Origin: Sistotremastrum niveocremeum HHB9708
Taxonomy: Eukaryota; Basidiomycota; Agaricomycetes; Sistotremastrales; Sistotremastraceae
Assembly: GCA_001630475.1 (NCBI GenBank)
Contig: KV419395.1
Coordinates: forward strand, 1-64,000
Reading direction: 5' to 3'
Length of the DNA stretch: 64,000 bases
Shown here: in pieces, positions 11,601 to 22,847 of the stretch
How the letters are laid out: every line of letters starts with the position of its first letter
Numbering within the stretch: position 1 is the first letter of the stretch
Translations under genes and position numbers: made by a program
The notes under the pieces: generated by a model
What the model was told of the DNA's origin: nothing
Seen by the model: only the letters and a program-made list of their open reading frames with translations
Database searches by the model: none

Positions 11601-14240
11601 TCTCGCCCATGGCACTCCAGATGTCAGAAAAGCGAAGTATACATTCCAGACCCGCATCGAAGAGAGGTCGCTCGAAGCCGTTCTTGAACAAGATGAATAC
11701 GGCCTTGGGAAAGAACGGAGTCAGAACGGACAAAGGCACGACAAGAGCCCTGCTTACCTCCAGGAGAATGGGATAGCATTTGGTGATGCTCATCACCTCC
11801 ATCGCAATGCAATACGATTCGACGTCAACGATCTTTTTGGTAGCCACCTGATTTTTTACATAGGCTTGAACCAGAGGGAAAAGCCAATGTTTCAGAATCT
11901 TCTGTTGTTCAAAGGGTGATGCTGACAATAAACTTGGAAATCGAGAAGAGAATGAAGCGATCCCAAGATCCATCTCCCGGGGTTCTCCTGAATTCATCGG
12001 CGTAAGCAATCAGTCCCACACGCTGGGCCCACTTGCATACCTCCAAATAACACGGGAAGAGCGGTCTTCAATTCCTCTCGTATGTTCTTCTCTACCTCAT
12101 CTTCAGGGGTGGTCCTGGCTCTATGTCCGTAGAGGATTACTTTCCGTTGTCGCAAGATGCCCGCATCATGGCAATTCAAGGGGATATATCTCAGGAAGTC
12201 TGAATGGCATGTCCGATCTTCTTTCGCCACTTCCAAGGATTCGCCACGAGCTATCAATCGCTGAACGTACTTCTCATACGAAAACGCGTCGCGGCGGATG
12301 AGCTCGCCATATAGATAGGCGACATGAGGGACATTGGTTTTCTCATGAGTGCGGTCACATGACTCAAGCCAGTCGAAGAGGGCGTCCTGCAAGAATTCAC
12401 GAGGATCGTGAGAAGGAAACTCGCCTTGGGTTTGCATCTCAAGCATCCGGGTGCGCCATTGAATGACGAGGGTGGTTGCGATGTACGGGCGATGATGGCC
12501 GTATTGGGTGGGAAGAATAGCCCATGTGAGGAGGGTGTCCAGCTTCTTGAGTAAAGTATCCAGATCCCCTGTCATGGTTTCGCGAGTGAGACAGTTGATA
12601 GACGAAAGGTCAGTGTCGAACGATATAGCGTTGAGTGCCTGCGAAAGCTCAGACGATTGATTCTATCAAATATTACGCGCGTCCTCACCTCCACATCATC
12701 CATGATCAAGCGCAGCGCCATCCCGGTCCTTTGAGGAAGCTTGAGAAATGAGACGGCATCATTCCTCCTCTCTATCTCACGAAACAACCCAGCGATGTCC
12801 AAGCCTGTGTGGCTGTTAAACGGCAGCTGTCCGCTCAGATATTGAGCATGGGCTCGTTCTTGATCAGCGATTGTCTGAGTGACCAAGGCTGAGTGAGCCC
12901 TCCACATCTTTACGCAGACGAATGCGTCGGGAATCATGACGAAGAGGCGAAGGATTATGCTCTCCATGCTGACCGCGGTAGAATGTAGATGAATCCTGAA
13001 CTTGGTCTCGTTGAGCTAAGATATAGATAAGTGAGTGTAGGACACGAAAGTAATACGAGATAATACCTCCTTTAGCTTGGCGAGGCATTCATCAATCACA
13101 GGGCGCGCGAAGACACGATAGTGTGACAACGGTTCCAGATATTCGTCCAAAAGCTTCGTGATCAAGGCCATTTGCGGTAGATTGGAGGCTCCGGGCTGCA
13201 AGGCCAGCCATGATAAAAACGTACACTGGTCTACCATACCCTCTGCGTAGCACGCGCGCAAGAGGTTCAGGCTAATACACATCGTGAAAATAGTAAATTT
13301 CCACAATTCGTTCAAGACATGCCAGCTCACTTACAAGTAGCTGCACTTCGATACCCATTTATCACGGCTCTCGGGCTCTGTGAATGTGCTTTTGAAGATT
13401 TGCTTGATATTGAGCCCGGCTCGCGGAGCACTGGGAAGAGCAATATCGGCCAAGAGTTTTTTCAAATAACTTAGAAGGTTCATGGTCCATTCCACCGAGT
13501 ACTGCGATGGTTGAAACCCCACCCGATTCTTCATACCTTGCTAAAGCATGTATTATTAATGGAGACATGTGGTTACGGTGATGTTGACATACAATTTCGT
13601 TGCCACCAAGGACGCGTATATACCAGACGGCTCGCGGAATTGTAACATTGTTCGTCTGGAGCATGTCAAGCAGGTCGTGTCCCTTGAATCCACTGGGAAC
13701 ACTTCTGCCCAGCTTCTGCAGAGGAATATTGGGGTTGGCAAGGTCATTCACCCATGCGAGTCGCCGCGCTTCGGGAAGAGTGGCCCGCCCAGGAAGCTTG
13801 AATGATGGCGGTGGAATTTGAGGGGCTTGCTCGGCTCTGATCTCGAAGACGCGGTGCAGTAGGTTCTCCAGAAAAGTAAATGTGGCAGGCTCGGGAAACA
13901 GCCGTTTCGTATCATCCAGCGCACTATGCCTTTCAGCCTAACCTGCAATCAGAGGAGACATGGAAATAGGTGATCGAGAACTTACATCAACACTGTAGCT
14001 CGATGAGAACCCTTCACGTACGAACTTCTCGTTCAGCTGGTCTTCCTCCTGATCAGGACGAGGAGGGTGGAACCCATAATAACCTGCAAATCAAAATGAG
14101 CACTCGGATTCCATACGCAATGTAACATCGCAGAGACACATACCCAAATCCGCGGACTTGTGTATCTGAGGAAGCCATTCAGCTGGCTTAGACACATAAG
14201 CACCGATAGGTTCAGAACTACTGGGGCCAGGACTGGGCAT
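8699..14240 (-). CDS. MED12: Mediator complex subunit 12 (Srb8)
   Basis: MED12 is the large scaffold and activator subunit of the Cdk8 kinase module of Mediator, in the nucleus. The start ATG at 14240 opens MPSPGPSSSEPIGAY. The diagnostic Med12 N-terminal domain follows across the next introns: a short YYGFHPPRPDQEED block, then QLNEKFVREGF. The gene runs through a dozen or so exons, mostly helical, to about 1,600 residues. The last exons (ending 8699) carry a low-complexity Ser/Arg/Lys-rich tail ending KSTPTSKSKKK, with EVIDVDSLPSS and GKKRKAS elements that suggest nuclear localisation. It is divergent from DAD2, with 174 bp between the two start codons. Internal exon borders are approximate. 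Confidence 0.85.
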
Positions 14241-14414
14241 AATCGTTAGCAGCAGACCCGCAGGTCGCTGGCTCTAGAAAGTAAACAATTTCAGTCGTGA
14301 GATTCGTTCAAGTCGTCGTCGGCGTTCAAGTCAGGGTCTTCGCCGCTGTTGGCCAAACAACGCGTAAACAATTGGCAACCTTAACGTCGACTGCAAGCGA
14401 CACCTGAAGAACAG
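14241..14414. promoter_or_regulatory. Shared divergent promoter of MED12 and DAD2
   Basis: Only 174 bp separate the two divergent start codons, so promoter elements for both genes must overlap here. No TATA box is evident, as is usual for housekeeping genes. Confidence 0.5.
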
Positions 14415-14907
14415 ATGGCGACCCATAGACAGTCTCATGCCTTTCCTCGTGCCTCTCATGCACCCTCTGCTGGCGGACAGTCATCTAACGCAAGATATCT
14501 GGAAAAGAAAAGAGAAGTCGAAGGCGTCATGGCACTCGAGCAGGCCACAGAAGACTTGCTCAAGAGACTGGAGGGGATGAGTGATGACATTGAAGTCATG
14601 GCACAAGCAGCTGCAGGTACGTGCATAATCCTGTCGCAAGTAAAGCTCTTCATATCTTTTGCAGTGCATGGCTCGGTCATGGCCCATTGGTCTCATGTCT
14701 TTCGCCTAGCTGGTCTATTCCGTAAATTGCGCTTATCTGCCTGTTGTCCGACATGGTTTACATTCCTTGCATCTAGTTGATCGTTCACAAGCAGCTCATG
14801 GCGTTGCAACGTCCGAAGCAGATCTGCCGACAGGCGAGGAAGAGGCAGGTCAACAGCTCATACGCATATCCATCGACGCATTACAACAAACGACCCAAGA
14901 CTCATAA
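14415..14907 (+). CDS. DAD2: DASH complex subunit Dad2
   Basis: Small coiled-coil subunit of the DASH/Dam1 ring that couples kinetochores to spindle microtubules. Exon 1 encodes MATHRQSHAFPRASHAPS, then the helical block RYLEKKREVEGVMALEQATE and LLKRLEGMSDDIEVMAQAAA. After a GTACGT...GCAG intron comes VHGSVMAHWSHVFRLAGLF, corresponding to the conserved Dad2 segment with EGTEAVAxVLxNWxxVxxxI-like spacing. A second intron precedes the C-terminal exon ending LQQTTQDS with stop at 14905-14907. Length is about 125 residues, normal for the family. Its 3' end is 35 bp from the stop of the convergent SCY1-like gene. Confidence 0.75.
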
Positions 14908-14942
14908 GACATCCTCGTCCGCTATGATTACAGATTGAGTTA

Positions 14943-17900
14943 TCAGGATTGTGGCGTCCCTCCCTTCGCTACGCCTTTCCGGCTTTCTTCTCTTTCAGCT
15001 GGGCAATCCTCTGGAACGAATGTCAGCAACGGACCGCGGGTCATGTTGCAAAAGGACGACCGTACCAATTTTCTCTCTTCTTTCCGTCTCGCCATCTCAG
15101 CAGCTTTCTCTTCCGGCGTCATCGTACTTAGACTTGGAGCTGGACTCGTTTCGACATGTGGTGTTGCTGGTTGTGAGGGAGCAGGCGACGCTGTTCTCTT
15201 TGTCGGTGTGGGACTCGCTACCCTCTTGATCGCCGGTCTACTTGGCGGATGAGCTGGCCTGTGCGGTGCCACGGCGGGCGTCACGGTCGGCTTCGACTCA
15301 AAGTCACCCCATCCTTCGTCGTCACTTGCCCCAGCAGCAGCTGAAACCACAGCTTTTGGGGCTACCACAGGCACAGGAGCAGCAGGAACAGGCGCGGTCT
15401 CAAAAGCGCCTAGCAATACGTTCATCAGCCTTACTTTCGCGAATTTGGCTGGAGAACTCACTCCAATCATCTGCGTCCGCATTCACATCCATTAAATCCC
15501 CATCCCAAGCGTCCGCTCCGGTGCTTGCAACAATCTCATCTGCCCATGCACTAGCAGCCGCCAGACTGCTCTGGGCAGCGTTGCTCGACGTTTTCGAAGC
15601 CCCAAGCTGCATCGCTTTGCCTTTTGCATGCGCGTGGTTTCCGGGATCGAAAGTCGAGAAAGTCGAGAGCGACGGTGAAGCTATAGGAATAGTCGGAGGC
15701 GCTTGAGTCGGACCGGCAGGAGGAGGAGGTGCAGAGGTCGGACGATCAATGCCCCCAGGAAGAGCGAGATTGGGCTGCATGTCTCCAGTAGTTATCTGCA
15801 CGGCCATTTGATGAGACTCCAGGACATGCTGAGTGCTACACATACCTTTTTACTAATTGAGGACATCGCCCATCCTGCCAGAGCTCCCGCAGCGCCAGCT
15901 GCGCTATTGACGAGAGTACTTTGATTCGGGATGTTGCTACCTTGGACCCCAGGTTGTGCCTCGTCCACGAGTTCTGTCGCGGGCTGTACACAGAATTAAT
16001 TGTAGCCGAAAACCGGATAGAGTGACTAGGCACCATCTGTGCAGCATGCGCCTCGAGCTTCTTCATGAAAAGTTCAACAGCTTTGAACGCTTGATCTCTC
16101 ACAAGTCTAGATGCACGTTCAGGATCGTTTGACGCGAAGCAATGAGGAACATACTTTTCTTTATCCACGAGCGCTGTCACCACGATGGGCAACACCTTCG
16201 TCGCCAACTCGTCAATTTCATAACACTCAACTGTCGCCATAAAACTCATCAACCCAGCTACTCGTGCATGCACGAAAGTATCCTTGACAGCCCGAGCAAA
16301 AGCAGGGACCAATACTTTCCGCTTCGTGTTATATCCCAGTGTGGGAGCTAATCTCCCGATCAAGATACACGTATTGGTCCGTATGGACGCTTCGGGATCC
16401 AACTGCATCTTCGCGAGATGTCGCAACAATTCGTTGTTTAATATACGGTCTGAGAGCTTGGACGAGACGAGGCCGATAGATTTGACGGTGGCTTCTCGAA
16501 TGACCGCGACTGTGTCTGTGAATCCTGTTTGAAGATGTGGCCAAATTTTATCGGCCACAGCCTTGTTGTCAAGTTTGTCCGCGTATTCGGGGAGAGCGTC
16601 GAGGAGGGCCATGCGAACCCCTCGGTCAGGGAGAGCAAAGAGTTTGAGAATGGGTGCGATGATGGTGCTCGTGTAGTCGGAGGGAGAGAGGCTCTTGCCG
16701 AGCTGGAGGACAAGGGGGAATATTAAAGGTGCTGATGGCCCTCCATATTCTAAAGCGGTGATAATGGAAGGAAGAATGCGGCGAGTCGCGAAGGAAGTAG
16801 GGAAAGATGAGGCGTTCTCTTTCAAAGCTCTAGATCGCGTTCAGTGCATCGCAAACCCGCATATGATTGGGCCTACTTGAGAAGAGCAGCTTTGTCAGAT
16901 TCACTAGCCAGAGCAAAATTGTCAAGTTCAGCGCAGATCTTGACCAGCTTGTTATTGATAAAGAAACCTGGATGATCACCAGGGACTTTGCCCATTCCTA
17001 AGTCCAGGAACTGACTAGGCGTCATGCGTGGCTTCGGACTAGGGTGCAGCAGCTTCTTGTATGATGGGTATAAATAGGAGGGTATAGATCCTGCGGATGA
17101 CTGCGTTGGTGGAGGATGAGGAGGTTCCAGAGTCGCGGGTGGAGGGAAAGTAGGGTTGAACATGGAATAAAGAAGAAGGCCCAAGGAGTATGCATCCGCT
17201 GAAGCAGGAGCTCCTTCGTTCAAGGACGACCATCCTAATTTTCGGACTTCTGGGCAAGCCGACGAATTGGCATTGGGCATTAAGCCACCCATAGTCTTTT
17301 TCGGGGAGAGAGATGGCACAGCATAAGAGGTGAATTACAAAGAGTGTTTATTGACGCACGTACATACAGGACTGATAGGTCGTCTTTAGCATTACTGAGA
17401 ACCTCAAACCCTCCTAGTTTCCATTCGCCAGATTGAGATACAAAAACAGATTCGACGCGTAGGCTTCCGTGAGTTGATGATGCAGACTCATTGATGAATG
17501 CTAAGGCAGTCTACACGATCTCACTTCAGCGACAAGGCCGAGTTTCGACATTGGGCAAGGACTCACTGAGATGCGTTGCAGACCCCACACCAACCATTCC
17601 TCCGTCTCCTTAGATGATTTGTTCGACATAGATTGTACAGCCACACTAAATGGGGTGATTCGCTCCGTAGCGATATATATTGTGTTATCCGTTTCGACGG
17701 CATCTATAAACTTTAGGACGTCAGGATGTCGGAGGGTCCGTAGCTTTCGCAGTGCATTCTTGGCGAGAGGCAACAAGTTCTTCTTCTGAGGCGTATTGCC
17801 TTCGAACGTGAATATAGATATTGGTGTCGAATCATCCTAAATGCCATATTAGTCTGGAGGGTAGGGACACTGGGAGCAAGGGCTCAGCACCTTTTTGATG

Positions 17901-18034
17901 CCATCATGCAACGTCCAGATATTGTTCGCCTCGAATTCTGGGATTTTCTCGCCAATTTGAAACGGAAATGTGATGCCAGACTTTTGTAAGAGAGATGAAG
18001 CAGCGGCAGACCCAAGAGTTCGAAGAAGGTCCAT
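14943..18034 (-). CDS. SCY1/CEX1-like pseudokinase with HEAT repeats
   Basis: Orthologue-like to SCYL1/Cex1, a cytoplasmic pseudokinase acting in tRNA export and COPI-dependent Golgi-ER traffic. Start ATG 18034 gives MDLLRTLGSAAASSLLQKSG, then the degenerate kinase N-lobe (FPFQIGEKIPEFEANNIWTL, LRTLRHPDVLKFIDAVETD, YIATERITPFSVAV) and the segment GEWKLGGFEVLSN in place of a catalytic DFG region. HEAT repeats occupy the exons between about 15836 and 16825 (for example YADKLDNKAVADKIWPHLQ and EASIRTNTCILIGRLAP). The C-terminal exon holds Ala/Pro-rich and EDEGWGDFE-like material with a charged coiled-coil tail (EEKAAEMARRKEERK), as in the family. Length is about 850 residues. Internal exon borders are approximate. 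Confidence 0.85.
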
Positions 18035-18297
18035 GAACTTGAAAGTTCGGCCTCTGAATTTGTTGTCGTGGAACGCTCGGTCGAAGCCGGCTGCGGCTAA
18101 CTTTCATCTTGAACTTGCTTGGCGATCAAGGAATATTATTCGAGATTTCATGATATTGCAGTGCCGACAATGCGTCAGTTTTCTTAATCCAAGAGACAGG
18201 AATTTCTCATTAGAAATAGTCCGAGCACTTATAAACACGGAAGTCTACATGTAGGTTATAATTATCCGGCGACAGCTTTGCCCCTCAGCAACTTGCC

Positions 18298-19732
18298 TCA
18301 GGCTCCAATCCACCTCTCGATAAGATTATAGGTAGTAGGAGCGCTGAAATGCAGGTTGATACCATGACCAGTATCCAGCGGAATATACGAGCTAAAGTTC
18401 GATGTGACGGGATAAAGTCCTGCTACGAGATTCGGCGGCGTGGTTCCGTTAACGTTCTCAGCACAATTCCCGCCACAGAAGAAACTTGACGAAGATATCA
18501 GTTAGCTGAGTGAATAGAAGGACCGCACAACTTACGAGTCCGTGATCCCGGTCACTACGAGAACTCGACCAGTGAAATTAGTGGCAGGTACAACAGGAGC
18601 AGCCAAAGTTGTGAATTCTCCTATGGTCGCAGTCCCTCGGATTTTGAATTGAGCAGCGATAACGGCTTGATATCAATTTAAGACGAAAGGATCTGCCCGG
18701 TTATAGAACAACGTACCTGGGTCATAATTTGGATATTGCAAAAAGCCGGCTTGGTAGCTGGAAGGGGTTCCAGGCACGACATAGGAGTTGGAAGTCTTCA
18801 CTGAAAACAACAAATCGGTCACGACGAGACCAGAGATGTGAGAAAAGCCAACATACGGTTGGGAATTAGCTCTGAAGCGATGGTCGCTCCAAATCCAGCT
18901 ACGCCAATAAACAGCCCTGATGTGTCTCCAATTGCGAAACCGGTCAAAATGACGTCATCAAAGTCTTTGGGATATTTTGCGGTGATTCCGACTGAGATAA
19001 TGCTAGGAGGCAGGGAGATTAATGAAACGCAGAAGGCTGCAATAGGTGGTTCATACCTTCCGAAAGAGTGGCCAATTCCTATAACCTTTCCGAATGTGTG
19101 TCCTGTCTTGCCTTGTCGTAGGTATTGTACCAGGGCATGAGCAATCTCTACGTGGACGGTTGATTGCACATCCTGAATGCCATCAGGTTGCGAAGAAGCA
19201 CCCGTTCCTTTTGAGAAATTTGTGAGTGCGAGAATCATTTCTATGGTCAGAGAAGACACACCTAGGCGATCGTAGTAGAAAATTGAGTGACTCGACGCAA
19301 CAGCTTTAGCGGCGTAATTGAACTCTGATTTATCACCGCCAACTTCCCAATAGGCATGAGTAAAGGCGATGCTAAATGAATACATAGTTCAGTTGAGCCG
19401 AAGGTGCCGATTGTTAGATCAACGAACCCGTGGGTGGCAAATTCAAGAGTCCCGTTGGGCTTGACGTCCTTTGGAGTACAAAGTTTTCCAAATATCTTGT
19501 ATTGTGCTTTGAGTTGACGAGTTCCATTGATTATGCTATCGGGATAATCGATGGAGGGAGTTGTGTAATTTATGAAGAAGGCGGTTAAGGCACTTTGGTC
19601 TACAGGTTCTGGGAGAGTGATGTGCGAGGTCTGAGCGCTGACATTGACAGGGATAGTAAGAGAGGTGCAGGTTTGAGCTGCAACGAAGGAGGAAAAGGGT
19701 ATAAGGAGAGGAAGCAGATATTGCGAGAGCAT
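18298..19732 (-). CDS. Secreted alpha/beta hydrolase (lipase-like), copy A
   Basis: Predicted secreted serine hydrolase. ATG 19732 opens MLSQYLLPLLIPFSSFVAAQ, a signal peptide. The next exon has AYWEVGGDKSEFNYAAKAV and SIFYYDRLG, and the nucleophile elbow is IGIGHSFG (GHSFG, a GxSxG motif). The family-typical C-terminus ends PTTYNLIERWIGA just before the stop at 18298. Several introns of 50-60 nt interrupt the gene. The promoter has TATATAA about 40 bp upstream of the start. The same gene is repeated at 20533-21978. The fold and the elbow support hydrolase activity; the substrate (lipid, ester or other) is not determinable. Exon borders between about 18480 and 18830 are approximate. Confidence 0.75.
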
Positions 19733-19768
19733 TGCCGCAGTCTGCCAGTACCGTAGAAGAGCTGCTGC

Positions 19769-19775
19769 TTATATA
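19769..19775 (-). promoter_or_regulatory. TATA box of hydrolase copy A
   Basis: TATATAA on the minus strand, about 40 bp upstream of ATG 19732, in a GAGTATATAAGCAGC context that is conserved before copy B. Confidence 0.6.
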
Positions 19776-20532
19776 CTCTCATGAAGCTCGTCGACCCCGT
19801 CGGACTCCACAGCAGTCATTAGCGCTAGCCATTCTGATGTCGGGCCCAAACGGTGAGAAGGTTGCAGTAGTCGGCATTCTTGTCAGAGTAAGTACGTCGT
19901 GATGTTTTATCCGGTATTCCTGAGCTGGCATATTAAGACGTACAACAAGCTTTGGACAATAGTGACGGCCCGAGAGGATATATATTTCGATGTAGGCATG
20001 GAGATTGGGAGATAGTCGCGGGAAGGTTCGATTGTTGATGCGTAGACAGACTGCGAAATAAGTCGGTCTGGGTCGGTCCTGTCGCAGGAAAATCGTCGGC
20101 GTAGAGACTGCGCGTAGATCTCTAGCGTTAGTGCTTCCTACTTGAGCGGTTCATAGAAGTCCCCAGTTCGCTCTGGCAGGCCCATCTACATTGATTCAAT
20201 TGCAAGTGGCCATACGAGACATGGTCGCAGCCCAATTGTCTTGAAAGTGTTGCGTATCAGGCAAATTCATTTACCAGAGATTACAGGTAATAAGCGTCCC
20301 AAGAAGGCCGGCGAGTTGACAGTACAGGTACAAGTATACAGGGCCTTCTGCGAGCGAACGTGTTGCTCGTCAGAAGAGTCGCTTGAGCGCTTATCATGGC
20401 CAGAAAACAAGGGAGTCAAATTTCTTAAACCGAACAACAGAATTTTCTCATCAGAAATGGACCCAGTATTTATATACACTGATATGTAGGTCTAGGTTAT
20501 TCATCGTCAAATTCCCGCCTCAGCAACCTGCT
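19776..20532. other. Intergenic inside the tandem duplication
   Basis: This stretch is the 5' flank of copy A plus the 3' flank of copy B. It aligns in patches with 22014-22640, for example TGATGTCGGGCC(C/T)AAACGG. No gene is seen; short frames at 20241-20489 have no support. Confidence 0.5.
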
Positions 20533-21978
20533 TCAGGCTCCAATCCACTTCTCGATGATATCATAGGTAGTAGGAGCGCTGAAATGCACGTTGATGCCAT
20601 GACCAGTATTCAGCGGAACGTACGAGCTAAAGTTAGATGTGGCGGGATAAAGCCCTGCAACGAGATTCGGCGGTGTAGTTCCGTTGATCTTTTCGGCACA
20701 ATTTCCACCGCAGAAGAAACTGAACAGAGATCTTAGACACGACAGATGCAAAGAGGGGAGAACTTACGAATCCGTGATTCCAGTTACGACCAGAACACGG
20801 CCTGTAAAATCGGTGGCAGGGGCGACGGGAGTAGTCAAAGTTGTGAATTCTCCCAGGGTAGCAGTTCCGCGAATCTTGAATTGAGCGGCGATGACAGCTT
20901 GAATCGATGTCATTGGAAAAAAGATCAAGGACTATCAGATAGCGACATACCTGGATCGTAATTGGGATATTGTAAAAAGTTGGCTTGGTAGCTTGAAATA
21001 GTGCCAGGTACGACGTAAGAGGAAGGCGTGTTTACTGAACGCGTTAGTCAGTCACGACGAAGAAAAAGAGAGAGATGCCTCGCACAGGTGGGGATTGCCT
21101 CTGAAGCGATGGCCGCTCCAAATGAAGCAGCGCCAACGAAGGGCGCTACCGGGTCTCCGATTGCAAAACCGGTCAAAACCACGTCATCAAAGTCTTTCGG
21201 GTACTTCACGGTGACTCCGACGGTGATAACGCTGGAAGGAGGACAATCAATACTACGCAGGGAAATCTAAACGCGAGTTCATACCTTCCGAACGAGTGGC
21301 CGACCCCTATCACCTTTCCAAATTTGTGACCCGTTTTGCCTTGTCGTAGGTATTGTACCAAGGCATGAGCAATTTCTACCTGGACGGTTGACTGGACCTC
21401 CTGAATGCCATCTGGCTGTGAGGAGAAACCAGTTCCTGTTCCGAGAACTCATGAAGTTACCGATCGTTGAGATGCAAAAGAGAACATACCGAGGCGATCA
21501 TAGTAGAAAATTGAGTGACCCGATGCGACAGCTTTGGCGGCGTAATTGAACTCTGAGTTGTCACCGTCGACCTCCCACCAGGCGTGTGTGAACGCGACAC
21601 TGGAAGAACACAAAGTTTAGTTTCCTCAGTTTTCTCAAGGGTTCTGTTAGCTGGACCGACGAACCCGTGGGTGGCAAATTCAAGAGTTCCGTTGGGCTTT
21701 ACGTTCTTTGGAGTACAGAGTTTTCCAGCGATTTTGTATTGTGCTTTGAGTTGACGAGTCCCATTGATTATAGTATTGGGATAATCAATCGAATGAGTGC
21801 TGAGATTTACGAAGAAGGCAGTCAGGGCACTTTGGTCGACCGGTTCTGGGATGGTGATGTGAGCAGTCTGCGCTTCAATGTTGACAGGGATTGTGAGAGA
21901 AGTGCAGGTTTGAGCTGCTGCGAAGGAAGAGAAAGCTATGAAGAGAGAAAGAAGATATTGTGAAAGCATTTTACCCAT
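20533..21978 (-). CDS. Secreted alpha/beta hydrolase (lipase-like), copy B
   Basis: Tandem paralog of copy A with the same exon plan. The signal peptide is MLSQYLLSLFIAFSSFAAAQ; translation could begin at the in-frame ATG 21978 (MGKMLSQ) or at 21969. The N-terminal half is nearly identical to copy A (ALTAFFVNLSTHSIDYPNTI, INGTRQLKAQYKIAGKLCTP). The C-terminus ends PTTYDIIEKWIGA at 20533. The nucleophile region on the minus strand near 21300 reads as the same GHSFG elbow. TATATAA at 22007-22013 is placed as in copy A. Divergence between copies is moderate, so the duplication is not very recent. Redundancy or slight specialisation is plausible. Confidence 0.75.
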
Positions 21979-22006
21979 CTTGCTCGTCCTCCAGAAGAAC
22001 TGCTGC

Positions 22007-22013
22007 TTATATA
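22007..22013 (-). promoter_or_regulatory. TATA box of hydrolase copy B
   Basis: TATATAA on the minus strand, about 35 bp upstream of the ATGs at 21969/21978, in the same TATATAAGCAGC context as for copy A. Confidence 0.6.
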
Positions 22014-22847
22014 CTGCTGCAATTTCTGTCGACGCCGAAGTACTCCAGCACCAGCATAAGCTCCCTCTATGCTGATGTCGGGCCTAAACGGTGAGAAGGG
22101 GGCCGTCGTCTGCATTTTTGAATGAGCATGTCGTGATGTATTGCCCGCAGTCCTGAGGGATCGTTATTAAGCCGTCCAATGTGTTGACAAAAGCACTTTG
22201 AATAGTCCAGTCATAATGGTGAAACGGCAAAATTCAGGGCAGATACAGTGATAGTCGCCCGTTGATGCCCAGACATACTGCGAGAGTACTTTCCAAGAAC
22301 GGTCTGCGTCAGACCTGAGCGCTGATCCAGGAAAACCGTCGGGTTCGAGGCCAGCACGAAGGAGTCCAGTGTCAGTGTATTGGAAGCGCCCGTGCGTGGT
22401 TCTCGATAACAGTATTGGGTGGCAGCAGACAGCTACTTATTGATGTCATGGGGTCAGACATGTTCGCAGTGCAATGACATTGCATCGATGGGGTCAAAGT
22501 GAATGATTCATATACATAGGCCGATGGGTTGACAGTAGAGTGCCCTATAAGAGCATGAGTGCAATGGTCAACGCCGCAGTTCTGAGCAGGGACAGGCTTT
22601 CCTGGGCGCTTATCTTTAGAAAACAAGGGAGCAAATTCAGCGTCTATTACGTAAACCTCCCTCCTGCCGCATACTACTCGTTTAATTTCTTCATCTCCTT
22701 CGTCTGGACGCCCGCCTACGCTATCGGCGTCTTAGAGGCATCAAATATTGTACCAAGTCTAGCTCACTGTCAACCGCGGAACAGGGAGAATCACCCGGAG
22801 CCTTCAGGGGCATCTGAGCCACCCACTGTGTGGTTTGGGCTGTAGCG
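22014..22847. other. Intergenic between hydrolase copy B and MED14
   Basis: Up to about 22640 this is the distal flank of the duplicated unit. The remaining 200 bases are the MED14 promoter side. Nothing coding was recognised. Confidence 0.5.

Larger units (their letters stand above)
18200..22640. repeat. Tandem segmental duplication, two units of about 2.24 kb
   Basis: The two secreted hydrolase genes share coding sequence, 3' flank and 5' flank. Stops are 2,235 bp apart and starts 2,237 bp apart. The 3' flanks (near 18205-18270 and 20446-20510) and distal 5' flanks (near 20390-20430 and 22600-22640, sharing GCGCTTATC and AGAAAACAAGGGAG) also match. Units run about 18200-20440 and 20440-22640. 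Confidence 0.75.

Noticed and set aside
15242-15924. Plus-strand frames of 154 and 73 codons within the SCY1-like locus
   Set aside because: Antisense shadows of the Ala/Pro-rich C-terminal exons of the SCY1-like gene.
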